Below, in pieces: positions 17,396 to 27,277 of a DNA stretch of 64,000 nucleotides. This DNA comes from Sphingobacterium sp. N143. Its GTDB lineage: Bacteria; Bacteroidota; Bacteroidia; Sphingobacteriales; Sphingobacteriaceae. Each line of letters begins with the position of its first letter. Position 1 is the stretch's first letter. The notes below the pieces were generated by a model that ran no database searches, was not told where the DNA came from, and worked only from the letters and a program-made list of their open reading frames with translations. The stretch covers positions 310,001 through 374,000 of the forward strand of contig NZ_JACAIS010000001.1 in assembly GCF_030325625.1 (NCBI RefSeq), read 5' to 3'. The position numbers were made by a program, and so were the translations under genes.

Positions 17396-18865
17396 TAGAC
17401 GGACAAAAGGGTAATCTTTATCAATATCAGGATAATCCTTGAAATTTCCCTCCAGCCGGAAATAGCCAGAACTGGCATTTAGGGAAAAATTTTTGAATAA
17501 TCTTAGACTTGCAGATCCGGCTGCGGTATGTAGAAAATAATGCGAATCATTACCACTGATCGTGACAAAATAACCGCCATGATAATTTATCCCCAATTTT
17601 AATCTTTTCCAGACACTGATGTCCATGGATCCACGTAGATCAGCTCCAGGGCCATAATTGTAGTTTCGACTATCACCAAAGAGTAGGTACGGATCGGGTA
17701 CAGCCGCCAGGATAACAGGGCCACCACCTATGGTTGTGGTCAATTTATTGTTTCTTCCAAAGGTAAAATTGGAAATGATATTATAATTCACACTTTGGGC
17801 GCCATAGAAAAATGCTTCATTGTGGATAAAATCATAGTTTGCAGAAACGATGCCCAGATGTCGGCCCGGAATTTTCTTGAAAATACGTTTGCCATATAGT
17901 GAGGCATAAACATTCAGTGAATTGACAAAAGAACTGTCGTCGGATCCCACTTCAAGGTTGACATAGAAGTCATCAAATGGTTTTTTTTGGTCAACTTCCC
18001 CGTTGGTGTACAATAGCTTCAGCCGTGCATAAATATCGTTTTTTCCCTTCTCAATGATGTTCCCTTCTTTTGCGTCAAAGCGTTTTACGCCAAGGTCAAA
18101 CTCCGCCTGTACGCGGGAACTGTCAATTACCTGGCCTTTAACCACTCGCCCCCAACGGCCATCCAATAAGCGATTTAAGCCGTTGACAGGATTGATCAAA
18201 AATGCCAGAAACTCTTTACTTTGACGTTCAGCTACTGAATGCGTTGGTCTGGACAGTACATTTTGGGAGAGGCGATGTGTCATCTCCCCTAAAATAATTC
18301 CACCAAAGGATGTATTGACAAGATCATTGATGGATGGTGATTGGGTTTCGCCGGCAGTTTCCCATAAAAAGCTTCCGGCAACAGTTGCCACCGAAGATTC
18401 CCAAAACTTAAAGTTGTTGGAGCGGAATGCATTGAAATATAACTGACCATGATAAGGGTGTGCAATCTGGTTGGTTGCAAAAGCATTATCATCCCAGGCC
18501 CAGGCTTTTGGATTCAGATGCTTAAACCAATTGTTAAGAGTGATATGTGAATAAGGATCCTGTCGCACAAAATAATTAAAGGAGGCGGGTAATGCCTGAA
18601 AAGAAAACCACTCGATTCCGGCGCGCGTCCATAATCTTTTGGGGTTGTGGAAAACGGTGTCAGATTGGATCCCAAGGGGGTAGCTTTCTTGATAAGTTTT
18701 TACACTGTTTTTTTTGAAATCATTGTATGCATCAGTGATGTGCGGTGCGACAAATTGATGGTTCTGTTTTGAAGCTGTGCTGCTATACTGTGCCAATGCT
18801 TCTTGTGGTAAAGAGCAGGTCAAATAAAGGAGTAGCCAAACAAGGAAAGTTAAATGTCTTATCAT
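17369..18865 (-). CDS. DUF3943 outer-membrane protein
   Basis: 498 residues. A signal peptide (hydrophobic to about residue 25, ending ALAQ) is followed by the DUF3943 region (HPYHGQLYFNAFRSNNF, then WETAGETQSPSINDLVNTSFGG) and a C-terminal half of amphipathic strands ending in an aromatic residue (LGYNVTF), typical of outer-membrane barrels. Function is unknown; families of this kind are common in Bacteroidota envelopes. It overlaps the convergent GNAT gene by 27 bases at the 3' end. Confidence 0.8.
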   Translation of the reverse strand: MIRHLTFLVWLLLYLTCSLPQEALAQYSSTASKQNHQFVAPHITDAYNDFKKNSVKTYQESYPLGIQSDTVFHNPKRLWTRAGIEWFSFQALPASFNYFVRQDPYSHITLNNWFKHLNPKAWAWDDNAFATNQIAHPYHGQLYFNAFRSNNFKFWESSVATVAGSFLWETAGETQSPSINDLVNTSFGGIILGEMTHRLSQNVLSRPTHSVAERQSKEFLAFLINPVNGLNRLLDGRWGRVVKGQVIDSSRVQAEFDLGVKRFDAKEGNIIEKGKNDIYARLKLLYTNGEVDQKKPFDDFYVNLEVGSDDSSFVNSLNVYASLYGKRIFKKIPGRHLGIVSANYDFIHNEAFFYGAQSVNYNIISNFTFGRNNKLTTTIGGGPVILAAVPDPYLLFGDSRNYNYGPGADLRGSMDISVWKRLKLGINYHGGYFVTISGNDSHYFLHTAAGSASLRLFKNFSLNASSGYFRLEGNFKDYPDIDKDYPFVRLSLGYNVTF

Positions 18866-19082
18866 ATATAGCCTTAGTCAAAAACAGGATAGCACAAAAC
18901 TAGAAGTTTTCATACAATAGGTCCATAAGTCAATCCTTCATATCAGAGATTATGACTTTCATTTGATATGTAGTCATCATATTGATAAGCGTATTTGTCC
19001 CTCCGCTAAGCCTTGGCCTATTCATTTTTAGTGCTGCACAGGATAAATGTTCCCGTGCAGATTTGGCAGCGCTGCACATTGA

Positions 19083-19673
19083 TTATTGGTCTGCAGTATA
19101 ATCTTTCCGGTCGGCTTCGGTAATATGGCGGATGACACGGCATGGATTTCCTGCAGCAACAACATCAGGGGGGATATCTTTGGTGACAACAGAACCTGAC
19201 CCGATAACCGTGTTTTTACCGATGCGGACTCCAGGGTTAATGACCACTTGTCCACCGATCCATACATTATCTTCAATAACAATGGGAGAGGCAAATTCCC
19301 AGCCCAGGTTTCTCGCTTCAAAATGCAGGGGATGACCGGCCGTAAAAAGGCTTACATTGGGACCAAACAGTACATTTTCTCCGATCGTTACCGGAGCACA
19401 GTCTAAAATTGTACAATTGTAATTGCTGTAAAAATTCTCACCAATGGAAATATTATAACCGTAGTCACAGCGGAATGGAGGTTCTAAAAAGAACCGCTTT
19501 CCGGTAGATTTAAATAATTTTTGAATGATCTGTTTTCTGAACTTGATTTGTTTTGGCTCTGCATCATTGAATCGTTTGAGTTCCTCTTTTGCATACTGTC
19601 GTTCCTTAAATAACTGTCCGTCTGAATCGATGTAAGGGATTCCGGCAATCATTTTTTCCTTTGATGAGTTCAT
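19083..19673 (-). CDS. Maltose/galactoside-type sugar O-acetyltransferase
   Basis: 196 residues. It has the Maa/LacA layout: an N-terminal helical cap (MIAGIPYIDSDGQLFKERQYAKE, here quoted in part) and a left-handed beta helix of hexapeptide repeats (IGENVLFGPNVSLFTAGHP with the catalytic His, then VWIGGQVVINPGVRIGKNTV). It transfers acetyl from acetyl-CoA to a sugar hydroxyl; the natural acceptor is unknown. It is divergent from the GT4 gene at 19828. Confidence 0.92.
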   Translation of the reverse strand: MNSSKEKMIAGIPYIDSDGQLFKERQYAKEELKRFNDAEPKQIKFRKQIIQKLFKSTGKRFFLEPPFRCDYGYNISIGENFYSNYNCTILDCAPVTIGENVLFGPNVSLFTAGHPLHFEARNLGWEFASPIVIEDNVWIGGQVVINPGVRIGKNTVIGSGSVVTKDIPPDVVAAGNPCRVIRHITEADRKDYTADQ

Positions 19674-19827
19674 GCAGCGTCTATTTTATGATTTGTAACA
19701 AATCTATCAATTCCTGTTTAATAAATACGGTACTGACAAACAATTTTGCGTTGACAAGCATTTAGATAATGGAGCATATACATGCTGCAGTTTCTTAGAA
19801 GACTACATTCAATATAAAATTATTCCA

Positions 19828-22065
19828 ATGAAGATTGCTTATATAAGTACATACCTGCCCAAAGAATGTGGGATAGCCACCTTTACATCAGATTTGCTAC
19901 ATTCGGTGGCTTTGCACAATCAAGAGCTTGTCCAGCATGTTTTTGCTGTTTCGGACGGTGATTATACCTATCCCAATGAAGTGGTTTTTCGGATCGATCA
20001 ACAGCAGCAGCTTTCTTATCTTGAAGCTGCCAGTTATATCAATGAAAATGGCTACGATTGCGTTATATTGGAACATGAATATGGTATTTTTGGAGGAAAC
20101 AGTGGCATGTACATTCTATCCTTGATCAATGCATTGCATATCCCTTTGCTTGTCAACCTGCATACAATCCTCGAGCAGCCAAACGTGGATGAAAAAGCGA
20201 TATTGATCGAGATTGTAAAACGGGCTTCCATTGTGATCGTGATGAGTAATTATGCGATTACACTGCTAAAAACTGTTTATCGGGTCAATACCACAAAAGT
20301 AAGGCTTATACATCATGGAGTTCCGGAGTTTTATCTGGATCATGAGGAGGCAAAGGCTAGAAAAGGACTTTCAGGCAAGCAGGTTTTGTTGACATTTGGC
20401 TTTTTAGGCCGTAATAAAGGTATTGAGACCGTGATTGAATCGCTTGTTGAAGTGGTGAAGCATGAACCGGACCTCATCTACCTGGTTGTCGGTAAAACGC
20501 ATCCCAATGTACTTGCACATTCGGGAGAAGAGTATCGGGAATATTTGCAAGGTTTGGTTGAGCGCTACCGGTTAGGACCACATGTTCAATTTGTCAATTC
20601 CTTTGTGAGTCAATCTGATCTTGTGGAGTATCTATGTGCTTGTGATGTGTATGTGACACCCTATATTAACGAGGCACAGATCACCAGTGGGACATTATCC
20701 TATGCCATTGGAGCTGGGGCTGCCGTGGTGTCAACCCCGTATTGGCATGCCAAGGAGCTGTTGTCCGAAGGGAGAGGGGTACTGGTGGAGTTTAAGAACC
20801 CGGGAAAGATGGCAGCAACATTGACCGAAGTATTTTCCAATACGGAATATCGGGCGATTTTGAGGGACAACGCCCGGGCCTTAGGTAAGGAAATGACCTG
20901 GAAAAATATAGGCCTCCGCTATACCCGATTATTGGAAAAAGTAATCCCCACCCAGGATGGTTTAAAAGAAAATGGAGCATTCACAAAAGATGAGATGCCC
21001 AAATTTAGCTGGAAGCATATTGACCGTTTGACCAACCAGGTCGGTATTTTGCAACACGCCACCTATTCCTTGCCCAACTATAAAGAAGGGTATTGTCTGG
21101 ACGATAACGCAAGAGCATTGCTGGTGACGCTATTGGCACAACGGGATTTCTCGGATAAAAAACTAGACCGGCGTATTTCGACGTATTTAAGTTATATCTA
21201 TTACCATCAGCGTGCGGATGGGTTGTTTCATAATTTTATGAGCTTTCAGCATCATTTTTTGGATGAAGTAGGCTCTGAAGATTCTTTTGGAAGAACAATT
21301 TTGGCATTGGGTGTGCTCCTGCGGGAGACAAATCTGACCAGCTATTACCAATTGGGGCATGAATTATTTTTCAGGTCGGTACCACATTTCAGAGCGCTTC
21401 GGTCGAATCGGGCGATTGCGTATACCGTACTGGGGATTGCTGAATATCTGCACCATCAGTCCAATGATGAGGTCATGATCGAGCTGATGCGGGAGCTGAT
21501 TGGAAAGTTGCTGCATGAATATGAAGCCAGTTCTGATGAAAACTGGAATTGGTTTGAGGCAGTACTGGCCTATGACAATGCCATTTTGCCCTATGCTTTA
21601 CTGGCTTCCTATCCATTTCTTAATGATGAAGGGGTTAAACAGGTCGGTCTGCTGACACTGAATTTTTTGGAAAGCATGACCGTTCAAAATGGTGCACTTT
21701 CTTTGGTCGGAAATCAGGAGTGGGCCAAGCAGGGGAAGCATGCCAGTAAATTTGGCCAACAGCCCCTCGACGTCACTGCCATGGTGTTTATGTATCGTGA
21801 AGCCTTTCGTCTGACCGGCAAAAAAGCCTATTTTGCACGGATGGTCGCATCATTCCGCTGGTTTCTGGGAGAAAATGACCTCAAATTAGGATTATATGAT
21901 GAGGAAACAAAAGGCTGTTGTGACGGACTTGAATCCTATGGGATCAATCGGAACCAAGGAGCAGAGAGCACCCTCTGTTTTTACCTGGCGTACATCGTGG
22001 TCTATCGTACATTTATTGATAACGATCAGGATTTAATATCGCCAGCAACAAATCTTCCAATTTGA
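19828..22065 (+). CDS. GT4 glycosyltransferase with C-terminal helical domain
   Basis: 745 residues. The N-terminal 380 residues form a GT-B fold transferase (PKECGIATFTSDLLHSV start, LTFGFLGRNKGIETVIESL, and the donor-site stretch YINEAQITSGTLSYAIGAGA). Residues about 390-735 are a separate domain with CLDDNARALLVTLL and FHNFMSF, resembling (alpha/alpha)6 proteins. Donor and acceptor are unknown. Without a signal peptide it should act in the cytosol. The convergent GH130 gene overlaps its 3' end by 53 bases, suggesting a shared glycan pathway. Confidence 0.8.
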   Translation: MKIAYISTYLPKECGIATFTSDLLHSVALHNQELVQHVFAVSDGDYTYPNEVVFRIDQQQQLSYLEAASYINENGYDCVILEHEYGIFGGNSGMYILSLINALHIPLLVNLHTILEQPNVDEKAILIEIVKRASIVIVMSNYAITLLKTVYRVNTTKVRLIHHGVPEFYLDHEEAKARKGLSGKQVLLTFGFLGRNKGIETVIESLVEVVKHEPDLIYLVVGKTHPNVLAHSGEEYREYLQGLVERYRLGPHVQFVNSFVSQSDLVEYLCACDVYVTPYINEAQITSGTLSYAIGAGAAVVSTPYWHAKELLSEGRGVLVEFKNPGKMAATLTEVFSNTEYRAILRDNARALGKEMTWKNIGLRYTRLLEKVIPTQDGLKENGAFTKDEMPKFSWKHIDRLTNQVGILQHATYSLPNYKEGYCLDDNARALLVTLLAQRDFSDKKLDRRISTYLSYIYYHQRADGLFHNFMSFQHHFLDEVGSEDSFGRTILALGVLLRETNLTSYYQLGHELFFRSVPHFRALRSNRAIAYTVLGIAEYLHHQSNDEVMIELMRELIGKLLHEYEASSDENWNWFEAVLAYDNAILPYALLASYPFLNDEGVKQVGLLTLNFLESMTVQNGALSLVGNQEWAKQGKHASKFGQQPLDVTAMVFMYREAFRLTGKKAYFARMVASFRWFLGENDLKLGLYDEETKGCCDGLESYGINRNQGAESTLCFYLAYIVVYRTFIDNDQDLISPATNLPI

Positions 22066-23542
22066 TCGTGGCATAGGTAGAGGCATAGTCTGACATGGCA
22101 TAAGGAAGAATAAGATGTTCATTATGGACCAGGGCTCCACAGGAGTAGATCACGTTGGGGACATAGCCTTCCCTTTCCTTATCATTAGGAGTCATCAATG
22201 GGCTGTGCAGGCGTCCTATTTCTACATGTGGATTGTCAAGGTCCAATAAAGCTGCACCAAGCACATACTCACGCATGGGGCCCACGGCGTGGGTCAGGAT
22301 CAACCAGCCATATTGCGTTTCGATCGGCGAACCGCAATTCCCGATCTGCACAAATTCATAAGGGTATTCAGGTTGCTGAATCCGGATGGCGGTTTCCTGC
22401 CAGATATTGATGTTATGTGAATACGCGATATAATTGTTTTCACCATCAATACGGCAGAGCATCGCATATCGGCCATTGATCTTCCGGGGAAAGAGAGCGG
22501 CCCCTTTGTTGGCAATTTCTCCGTATATAGGCTTCACTTTAAAGTGATAAAAATCTTTTGTGGCCAACAGTTTGGGTAGAATACTGAATCCATCATAGGC
22601 CGTATAGGTGGCATAATAGATGTTTTCTCCTTTTTCATCCTTGAACTGTACAAAACGGGCATCTTCAATGCCCCGTTTTTCTGTGTCGGCAATAGGGAAA
22701 ATAACGCGCTCCGAAATGGAAGTGTCTAAAGAAAATGTCATTTCATAGTGCGAGGAAGCCAGCCATAATGCCTGTTGCAAGAAGGTTATATTTTCCAGGT
22801 TATCCTCACTTGTCTGTCTGACCTCATCGATGTACCGCTTGAGCTCTTCATAGGTAAATGTTGCCGTCAGCTTCTCCTCCAGTTTGGTTTTGACCTCGGT
22901 GGGTTCGGCATGGAGCTCGTTCATCTTCTTCAAAAAAGATTCTTTATGATACCGGTGATTTTTGACCTGAATAGGTTTATCCAATAAATTGCCGATATAA
23001 TCGATGTGTATATTATTGTCGACATCAAGGGTTCCAGACCTAAAAACGATGGAAGATACATGTCCTTCTCCGGTAGCCCTGAAACTGAGTATCACACGCT
23101 TTTCCCCCTTGAAAAGCTCGGTCTGGTCAGGGTGCTCCACTATGGAGGGGTTGAATAGTGCCGCCGACTCGATCGAGTACTCCATCGTAAAATACGAACC
23201 GATCAATAGCTTGTCCAGTTGGTTTAACTGTTCTTTTTGAAAAGGGATTTTTTCCAACAAGTGGCTGACGCGGTTATAATTACGTTCAAAGATATTGACA
23301 ATACTACGATGTCTTTTTGTATAACTTCGGAGCACCTGCCCAAAGACTTCTTTGCGTTCCATCTCTGTCAGTGCAAGGAGACGTTTGATCACTTTGATCG
23401 TACGGTCATCACCTAGAGAGAAAAATCGGGCCAAAACCCTTTTTTTATCCGGTTTAAAATAGATGTCTTTTCGTTCTACCTTTACGGGTCTGTGCATGTT
23501 GATGTTCTTTTCGGATTTCCTGTGGTAAGAACGAATAGACAT
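22013..23542 (-). CDS. GH130-family mannoside phosphorylase/hydrolase-like protein
   Basis: 509 residues (495 if the in-frame ATG at 23497, MHRPVKVERKDIYFKPD, is used; this second start fits the family better). The five-bladed beta-propeller motifs of GH130 are visible: ESAALFNPSIV, GIEDARFV with the catalytic Asp, QIGNCGSPIETQYGWLILTHA and LHSPLMTPNDKEREGYV. GH130 enzymes act on beta-mannosides by phosphorolysis or hydrolysis. There is no signal peptide, so the substrate is cytosolic. Its 3' end overlaps the convergent GT4 gene. Confidence 0.85.
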   Translation of the reverse strand: MSIRSYHRKSEKNINMHRPVKVERKDIYFKPDKKRVLARFFSLGDDRTIKVIKRLLALTEMERKEVFGQVLRSYTKRHRSIVNIFERNYNRVSHLLEKIPFQKEQLNQLDKLLIGSYFTMEYSIESAALFNPSIVEHPDQTELFKGEKRVILSFRATGEGHVSSIVFRSGTLDVDNNIHIDYIGNLLDKPIQVKNHRYHKESFLKKMNELHAEPTEVKTKLEEKLTATFTYEELKRYIDEVRQTSEDNLENITFLQQALWLASSHYEMTFSLDTSISERVIFPIADTEKRGIEDARFVQFKDEKGENIYYATYTAYDGFSILPKLLATKDFYHFKVKPIYGEIANKGAALFPRKINGRYAMLCRIDGENNYIAYSHNINIWQETAIRIQQPEYPYEFVQIGNCGSPIETQYGWLILTHAVGPMREYVLGAALLDLDNPHVEIGRLHSPLMTPNDKEREGYVPNVIYSCGALVHNEHLILPYAMSDYASTYATIKLEDLLLAILNPDRYQ

Positions 23543-23596
23543 TGGCTTTTGTTTTTGTGAAGAGCGATAATCGCAGGATATATTGTAAAAATGGAG

Positions 23597-23604
23597 TAAC
23601 TTTG
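23597..23604 (+). promoter_or_regulatory. -7 box for pepD
   Basis: TAACTTTG matches TAnnTTTG and lies 19 bases before the pepD ATG. No clear -33 box at 17-20 bases. Confidence 0.5.
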
Positions 23605-23623
23605 GCGAAAGAAAATTTTTAAT

Positions 23624-25093
23624 ATGGCTGAAAATAATTTAGATAAATTAGAACCAAAAGCAATCTGGAAAAACTTTGCTGCTTTAAATGCTGTGCCACG
23701 TGCATCCAAAAAAGAAGCCCGGGTCATTGCCTTTATGGTCGATTTCGGAAACTCGTTGGGCTTAGCAACACATGTAGATGAAATCGGAAATGTGCTGATC
23801 AGGAAACCTGCAACGCAGGGGATGGAAGACCGCAAGACCATTGTGCTGCAATCACATTTGGACATGGTTCATCAGAAAAATAATGATACCGTTTTTGATT
23901 TCGATACCGAAGGAATTAAAATGTATGTCGATGGAGACTGGGTGAAAGCAGAGGGCACCACTTTAGGGGCAGATAATGGGTTGGGGGTCGCTACCATCAT
24001 GTCCATTCTGGAGTCGACAACCATTGTTCACCCTGCTATCGAAGCCCTGTTCACCATCGATGAAGAAACTGGAATGACGGGAGCCCTGGGATTGAAAGGT
24101 GGGCTATTGTCTGGTGAGATCCTGTTGAATCTGGATACTGAAAATGATACTGAAATCGATATTGGTTGTGCCGGCGGCATTGATGTAACGGCTTCACAAA
24201 CGTATACACCAGAGCCCTGTCCTTCAGGAATGCTGTCTTTTGAGATCACGGTAAAAGGGTTGCATGGCGGTCACTCTGGTATGGATATCCACAAAGGTTT
24301 TGCCAATGCCAACAAGCTGATGAACCGTCTGCTGTTTAAGGCCAATGAACGTTATGGATTGCGCATTTCGTCCTTGCTTGGGGGAAGCCTCCGCAATGCG
24401 ATCCCCAGAGAGAGTGTTGCAAAAGTCGTAATTAGTGAAGATAAGCGGCCTGTTTTTGTACAAGAACTGACACAGATGGCACAAGATATCAAACAAGAAT
24501 TTGCTACTACAGAACCAGGAATGGAAATTCTTATTGAGCCACAAGATGTATCGTATACCACCCTTGTTCCAGTTGCTGCACAAGAAAATTTGATCAATAG
24601 TGTCTATGCTGCGTTAAATGGTGTATACCGTGTGAGTGCGGATTTTGAAGATTTAGTCGAAACATCCAATAATATTGCAAAAGTCGAAGTAGGGGCGGAG
24701 CAGATTGTCATCAAATGTCTGACACGGTCTTCTGTCGAAACATCCAAACTTGATCTGGCGCATTCCCTGCAGGCAGCCTTTGAATTGGGAGGTTTTGCTG
24801 TAGCGTTTTCAGGTGATTACCCAGGCTGGGCACCGAATCCAAACTCTGAAATCTTGGAAGTACTCAAATCCATCTATCAAAAACAACATGGTACAGCACC
24901 TGAAGTGGTGGCTTGCCATGCAGGGCTAGAGTGTGGTATTTTGGGGACAAATTACCCTGGCATGGATATGATCTCTTTCGGTCCTACCATATTGGGAGCG
25001 CACTCTCCGGCAGAACGCGCTTCGGTATCCTCTGTGCAGAAATTCTGGAATTTCGTGCTGGAGATACTCAAAGAGATTCCCCGTAAAAAATAA
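23624..25093 (+). CDS. pepD: Cytosol non-specific (aminoacyl-histidine) dipeptidase
   Basis: 489 residues, M20 family. Metal-site motifs are VLQSHLDMVHQK, LGADNGLGVATIMSILE, and TIDEETGMTGALGL, with LKGGLLSG following and the lid-domain motif GGHSGMDIHKGFANANKL. It cleaves Xaa-His and a wide range of dipeptides in the cytosol with two metal ions. It is a single gene, divergent from GH130, closed by a good terminator. Confidence 0.96.
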   Translation: MAENNLDKLEPKAIWKNFAALNAVPRASKKEARVIAFMVDFGNSLGLATHVDEIGNVLIRKPATQGMEDRKTIVLQSHLDMVHQKNNDTVFDFDTEGIKMYVDGDWVKAEGTTLGADNGLGVATIMSILESTTIVHPAIEALFTIDEETGMTGALGLKGGLLSGEILLNLDTENDTEIDIGCAGGIDVTASQTYTPEPCPSGMLSFEITVKGLHGGHSGMDIHKGFANANKLMNRLLFKANERYGLRISSLLGGSLRNAIPRESVAKVVISEDKRPVFVQELTQMAQDIKQEFATTEPGMEILIEPQDVSYTTLVPVAAQENLINSVYAALNGVYRVSADFEDLVETSNNIAKVEVGAEQIVIKCLTRSSVETSKLDLAHSLQAAFELGGFAVAFSGDYPGWAPNPNSEILEVLKSIYQKQHGTAPEVVACHAGLECGILGTNYPGMDMISFGPTILGAHSPAERASVSSVQKFWNFVLEILKEIPRKK

Positions 25094-25441
25094 AGAGGAG
25101 TTTTATAAATCCTAGCGCTATCCGTTGTAAGAGTTAATACCCCTAAACAGCGTAACAGGCCAAGAAGCATAGGAAAAAAGAATATAATTGAACGAAAAGG
25201 TATGGCCAAAGCCATACCTTTTTTGTGTCTGTGCATACAGTAACCGCTATAGGTATAGGCTGGATGAATTGATGCATGGATTAACGATTTTATTAAAGAA
25301 GTAAGGTAATATTTTCAATTATTTTTTATTTTTCTTGCAGAAAATGAAAAATAATTGTACTTTAAACGTGAAAAAATGATTTACTAGACCGCATTTTACT
25401 AAACCTTTCTTTAATGGAGAGGTAAACCTAATCATGATATA
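25094..25441. other. Intergenic region between pepD and the permease operon
   Basis: 348 bases. Contents: the pepD terminator and, at 25316-25357, an AT-rich imperfect inverted repeat (CAATTATTTTTTATTTTTCT against AGAAAATGAAAAATAATTG) that could be an operator or leader hairpin for the D-amino-acid operon. No clear consensus promoter. Confidence 0.5.
25195..25224 (+). terminator. pepD terminator
   Basis: A 12-base-pair stem (AAAAGGTATGGC with its complement), 4-base loop and T6 run, 101 bases after the pepD stop. Confidence 0.9.
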
Positions 25442-26770
25442 ATGACCATAATCCTCATAGTCATCAGCATTTGTTTGCTCATCTTATGTATTACTTATTT
25501 TAAGATCAATGCCTTTCTTTCGTTTTTGATCGTTTCGATGCTCACGGGTCTCTGTTTAGGTATTTCTCCGGCGCAGTTGGTCGGTACCGTTGAAACCGGG
25601 ATTGCCGGAGTGATGGGTAGCCTAACCCTGATCATTGTGCTAGGTGCGATGTTGGGGAAGATTGTGGCTGAAAGTGGTGCAGCAGAAATTATTGCGGGAC
25701 AGATGGTCCGTTTGATGGGAGAGAAATACCTACAATGGGGACTGATGCTGACCGGCTTTGTGGTCGGTATTCCCCTGTTCTATGGTATAGGATTTGTTCT
25801 ACTTGTACCTTTAATATTCTCAATTTCTTATCGGTATAAATTGCCCGCCGTATATATCGGTTTGCCTATGTTGGCCGCCCTGTCCGTTACCCATGGATTT
25901 ATTCCGCCCCATCCTTCACCTGTTGCTTTGGTAGCGCTTTTTCATGCCGATATGGGCATGACACTTATCTATGGACTGTTGATTGCTATTCCGGCCATTA
26001 TTTTGGGCGGTCCCATTTTTGGGCGGCGTCTGAAAAATATGCTGCCGAGTCAGGCATCGATCTTCCAGCCAGAGGAGCATGTCGATCAGCAGGCCTATGG
26101 GCGCCCAACCATGGCGACTAGTTTAACTGTTGCCCTATTGCCCGTATTGTTGATCATCCTGTTTACCCTGATTCCGTATATTTATCATACAGACAACGCC
26201 GCAATACAGCACTGGCTGAAGTTTATTGGCAACCCGACCGTGGTCATGGTCATTGCTATTGTTGTAGCCACCTATCTCTTAGGACTGCGGTTGGGACGGT
26301 CTATGGTCAAGGTGATGTCAATCTATGAATCGGCGGTTAAGGATATTGCGATGATCCTGCTGATCATTGCCGGATCAGGTATTTTTAAACAGGTCATGGA
26401 AGATAGTGGCGTGAGTCTTTTATTGGCCAATATCTTGCAGCAGCTTCCTGTCTCACCCATATTTTTGGCCTGGCTGATTACAGCGGTGATCAGGGGCTGT
26501 GTCGGTTCAGCGACTGTGGCTGCACTGACAGCATCCGGGGTTCTGCTGCCCATTGTAACGGCAGGAAAGGTAGACCCCAATTTGATGGTGCTGGCCATTG
26601 GGGCCGGAAGCTTGATGTTTTCCCATGTCAATGATGCAGGATTCTGGCTGTTTAAAGAATACTTTGGCCTCAGCATCAAGGATACATTGTTTTCTTGGTC
26701 GATGATGGAAGCCATCGTTTCTATTGTTGGGCTGCTTGCCGTTTTGCTATTGCAATTAATTTTATATTAG
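25442..26770 (+). CDS. GntP-family permease (DsdX-like)
   Basis: 442 residues with about 12 hydrophobic segments. Conserved GntP features include GIPLFYGIGFVLLVPL, HGFIPPHPSPVALVALFHADMG and SATVAALTASGVLLP. GntP members carry gluconate or, for DsdX, D-serine. The downstream RidA and D-Ser/D-Thr enzyme argue for a hydroxy-amino acid rather than gluconate; this is inference. It is the first gene of a five-gene plus-strand operon (gaps of 33, 9, 1 and 82 bases). Confidence 0.9.
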   Translation: MTIILIVISICLLILCITYFKINAFLSFLIVSMLTGLCLGISPAQLVGTVETGIAGVMGSLTLIIVLGAMLGKIVAESGAAEIIAGQMVRLMGEKYLQWGLMLTGFVVGIPLFYGIGFVLLVPLIFSISYRYKLPAVYIGLPMLAALSVTHGFIPPHPSPVALVALFHADMGMTLIYGLLIAIPAIILGGPIFGRRLKNMLPSQASIFQPEEHVDQQAYGRPTMATSLTVALLPVLLIILFTLIPYIYHTDNAAIQHWLKFIGNPTVVMVIAIVVATYLLGLRLGRSMVKVMSIYESAVKDIAMILLIIAGSGIFKQVMEDSGVSLLLANILQQLPVSPIFLAWLITAVIRGCVGSATVAALTASGVLLPIVTAGKVDPNLMVLAIGAGSLMFSHVNDAGFWLFKEYFGLSIKDTLFSWSMMEAIVSIVGLLAVLLLQLILY

Positions 26771-26803
26771 CTATTATTTTATAACTCTAAAAATCACTTA
26801 AAG

Positions 26804-27268
26804 ATGTACAATGCAGATGAACAATTTGAAAAATTAGGTTTAACATTACCACCAGCACCGGCGCCCAAAGGTGTTTATAAACCCTATGTTATCGATGGAA
26901 AGTATCTTTATCTTTCAGGACATGGACCTGTGCAGGACAATGCCGAACTCATTATTGGACGGATCGGCAATGATATCAGTCCTGAAGAGGGTAAACTTGC
27001 TGCCAGACAGGTTGGCTTGACCATGTTGTCGACCATTAAGACCAATTTAGGCTCTTTGAGCAAGGTCAAGCGTGTTATCAAGGTATTGGGTATGGTAAAC
27101 TGTACAGCAGATTTTCTATACCATCCAGCTGTGATCAATGGCTGCAGCGAATTATTTGCTGCGGTCTGGGGCGAAGAAAATGGTATCGGAACACGGAGTG
27201 CAGTCGGTTTTGGTTCTTTACCCGATAACATTCCCGTCGAAATAGAAGCATTATTTGAGCTATATTAA
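26804..27268 (+). CDS. RidA-family protein (YjgF/YER057c/UK114)
   Basis: 154 residues, the longer RidA subclass. Motifs: PKGVYKPYVIDGKYLYLSGHGP, GLTMLSTIKTNLGSLSKVKRVIKVLGMVN, and near the end GIGTRSAVGFGSLPDNIPVEIEALFE with the Arg that binds substrate. RidA proteins deaminate reactive enamine/imine intermediates such as 2-aminoacrylate made by PLP-dependent serine and threonine dehydratases. This matches the gene that follows it by nine bases. Confidence 0.92.
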   Translation: MYNADEQFEKLGLTLPPAPAPKGVYKPYVIDGKYLYLSGHGPVQDNAELIIGRIGNDISPEEGKLAARQVGLTMLSTIKTNLGSLSKVKRVIKVLGMVNCTADFLYHPAVINGCSELFAAVWGEENGIGTRSAVGFGSLPDNIPVEIEALFELY

Positions 27269-27277
27269 TTGCAGCTT

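Noticed and set aside
19055-19077. Inverted repeat GTGCAG/CTGCAC near the end of the sugar acetyltransferase
   Set aside because: Six-base arms without a T-run inside a region of repeated TGC words; likely chance.
27269-27277. TTG start for the D-Ser/D-Thr enzyme
   Set aside because: ATG at 27278 gives the family-like N-terminus METWYRIDHS; the TTG merely follows the RidA stop in frame.
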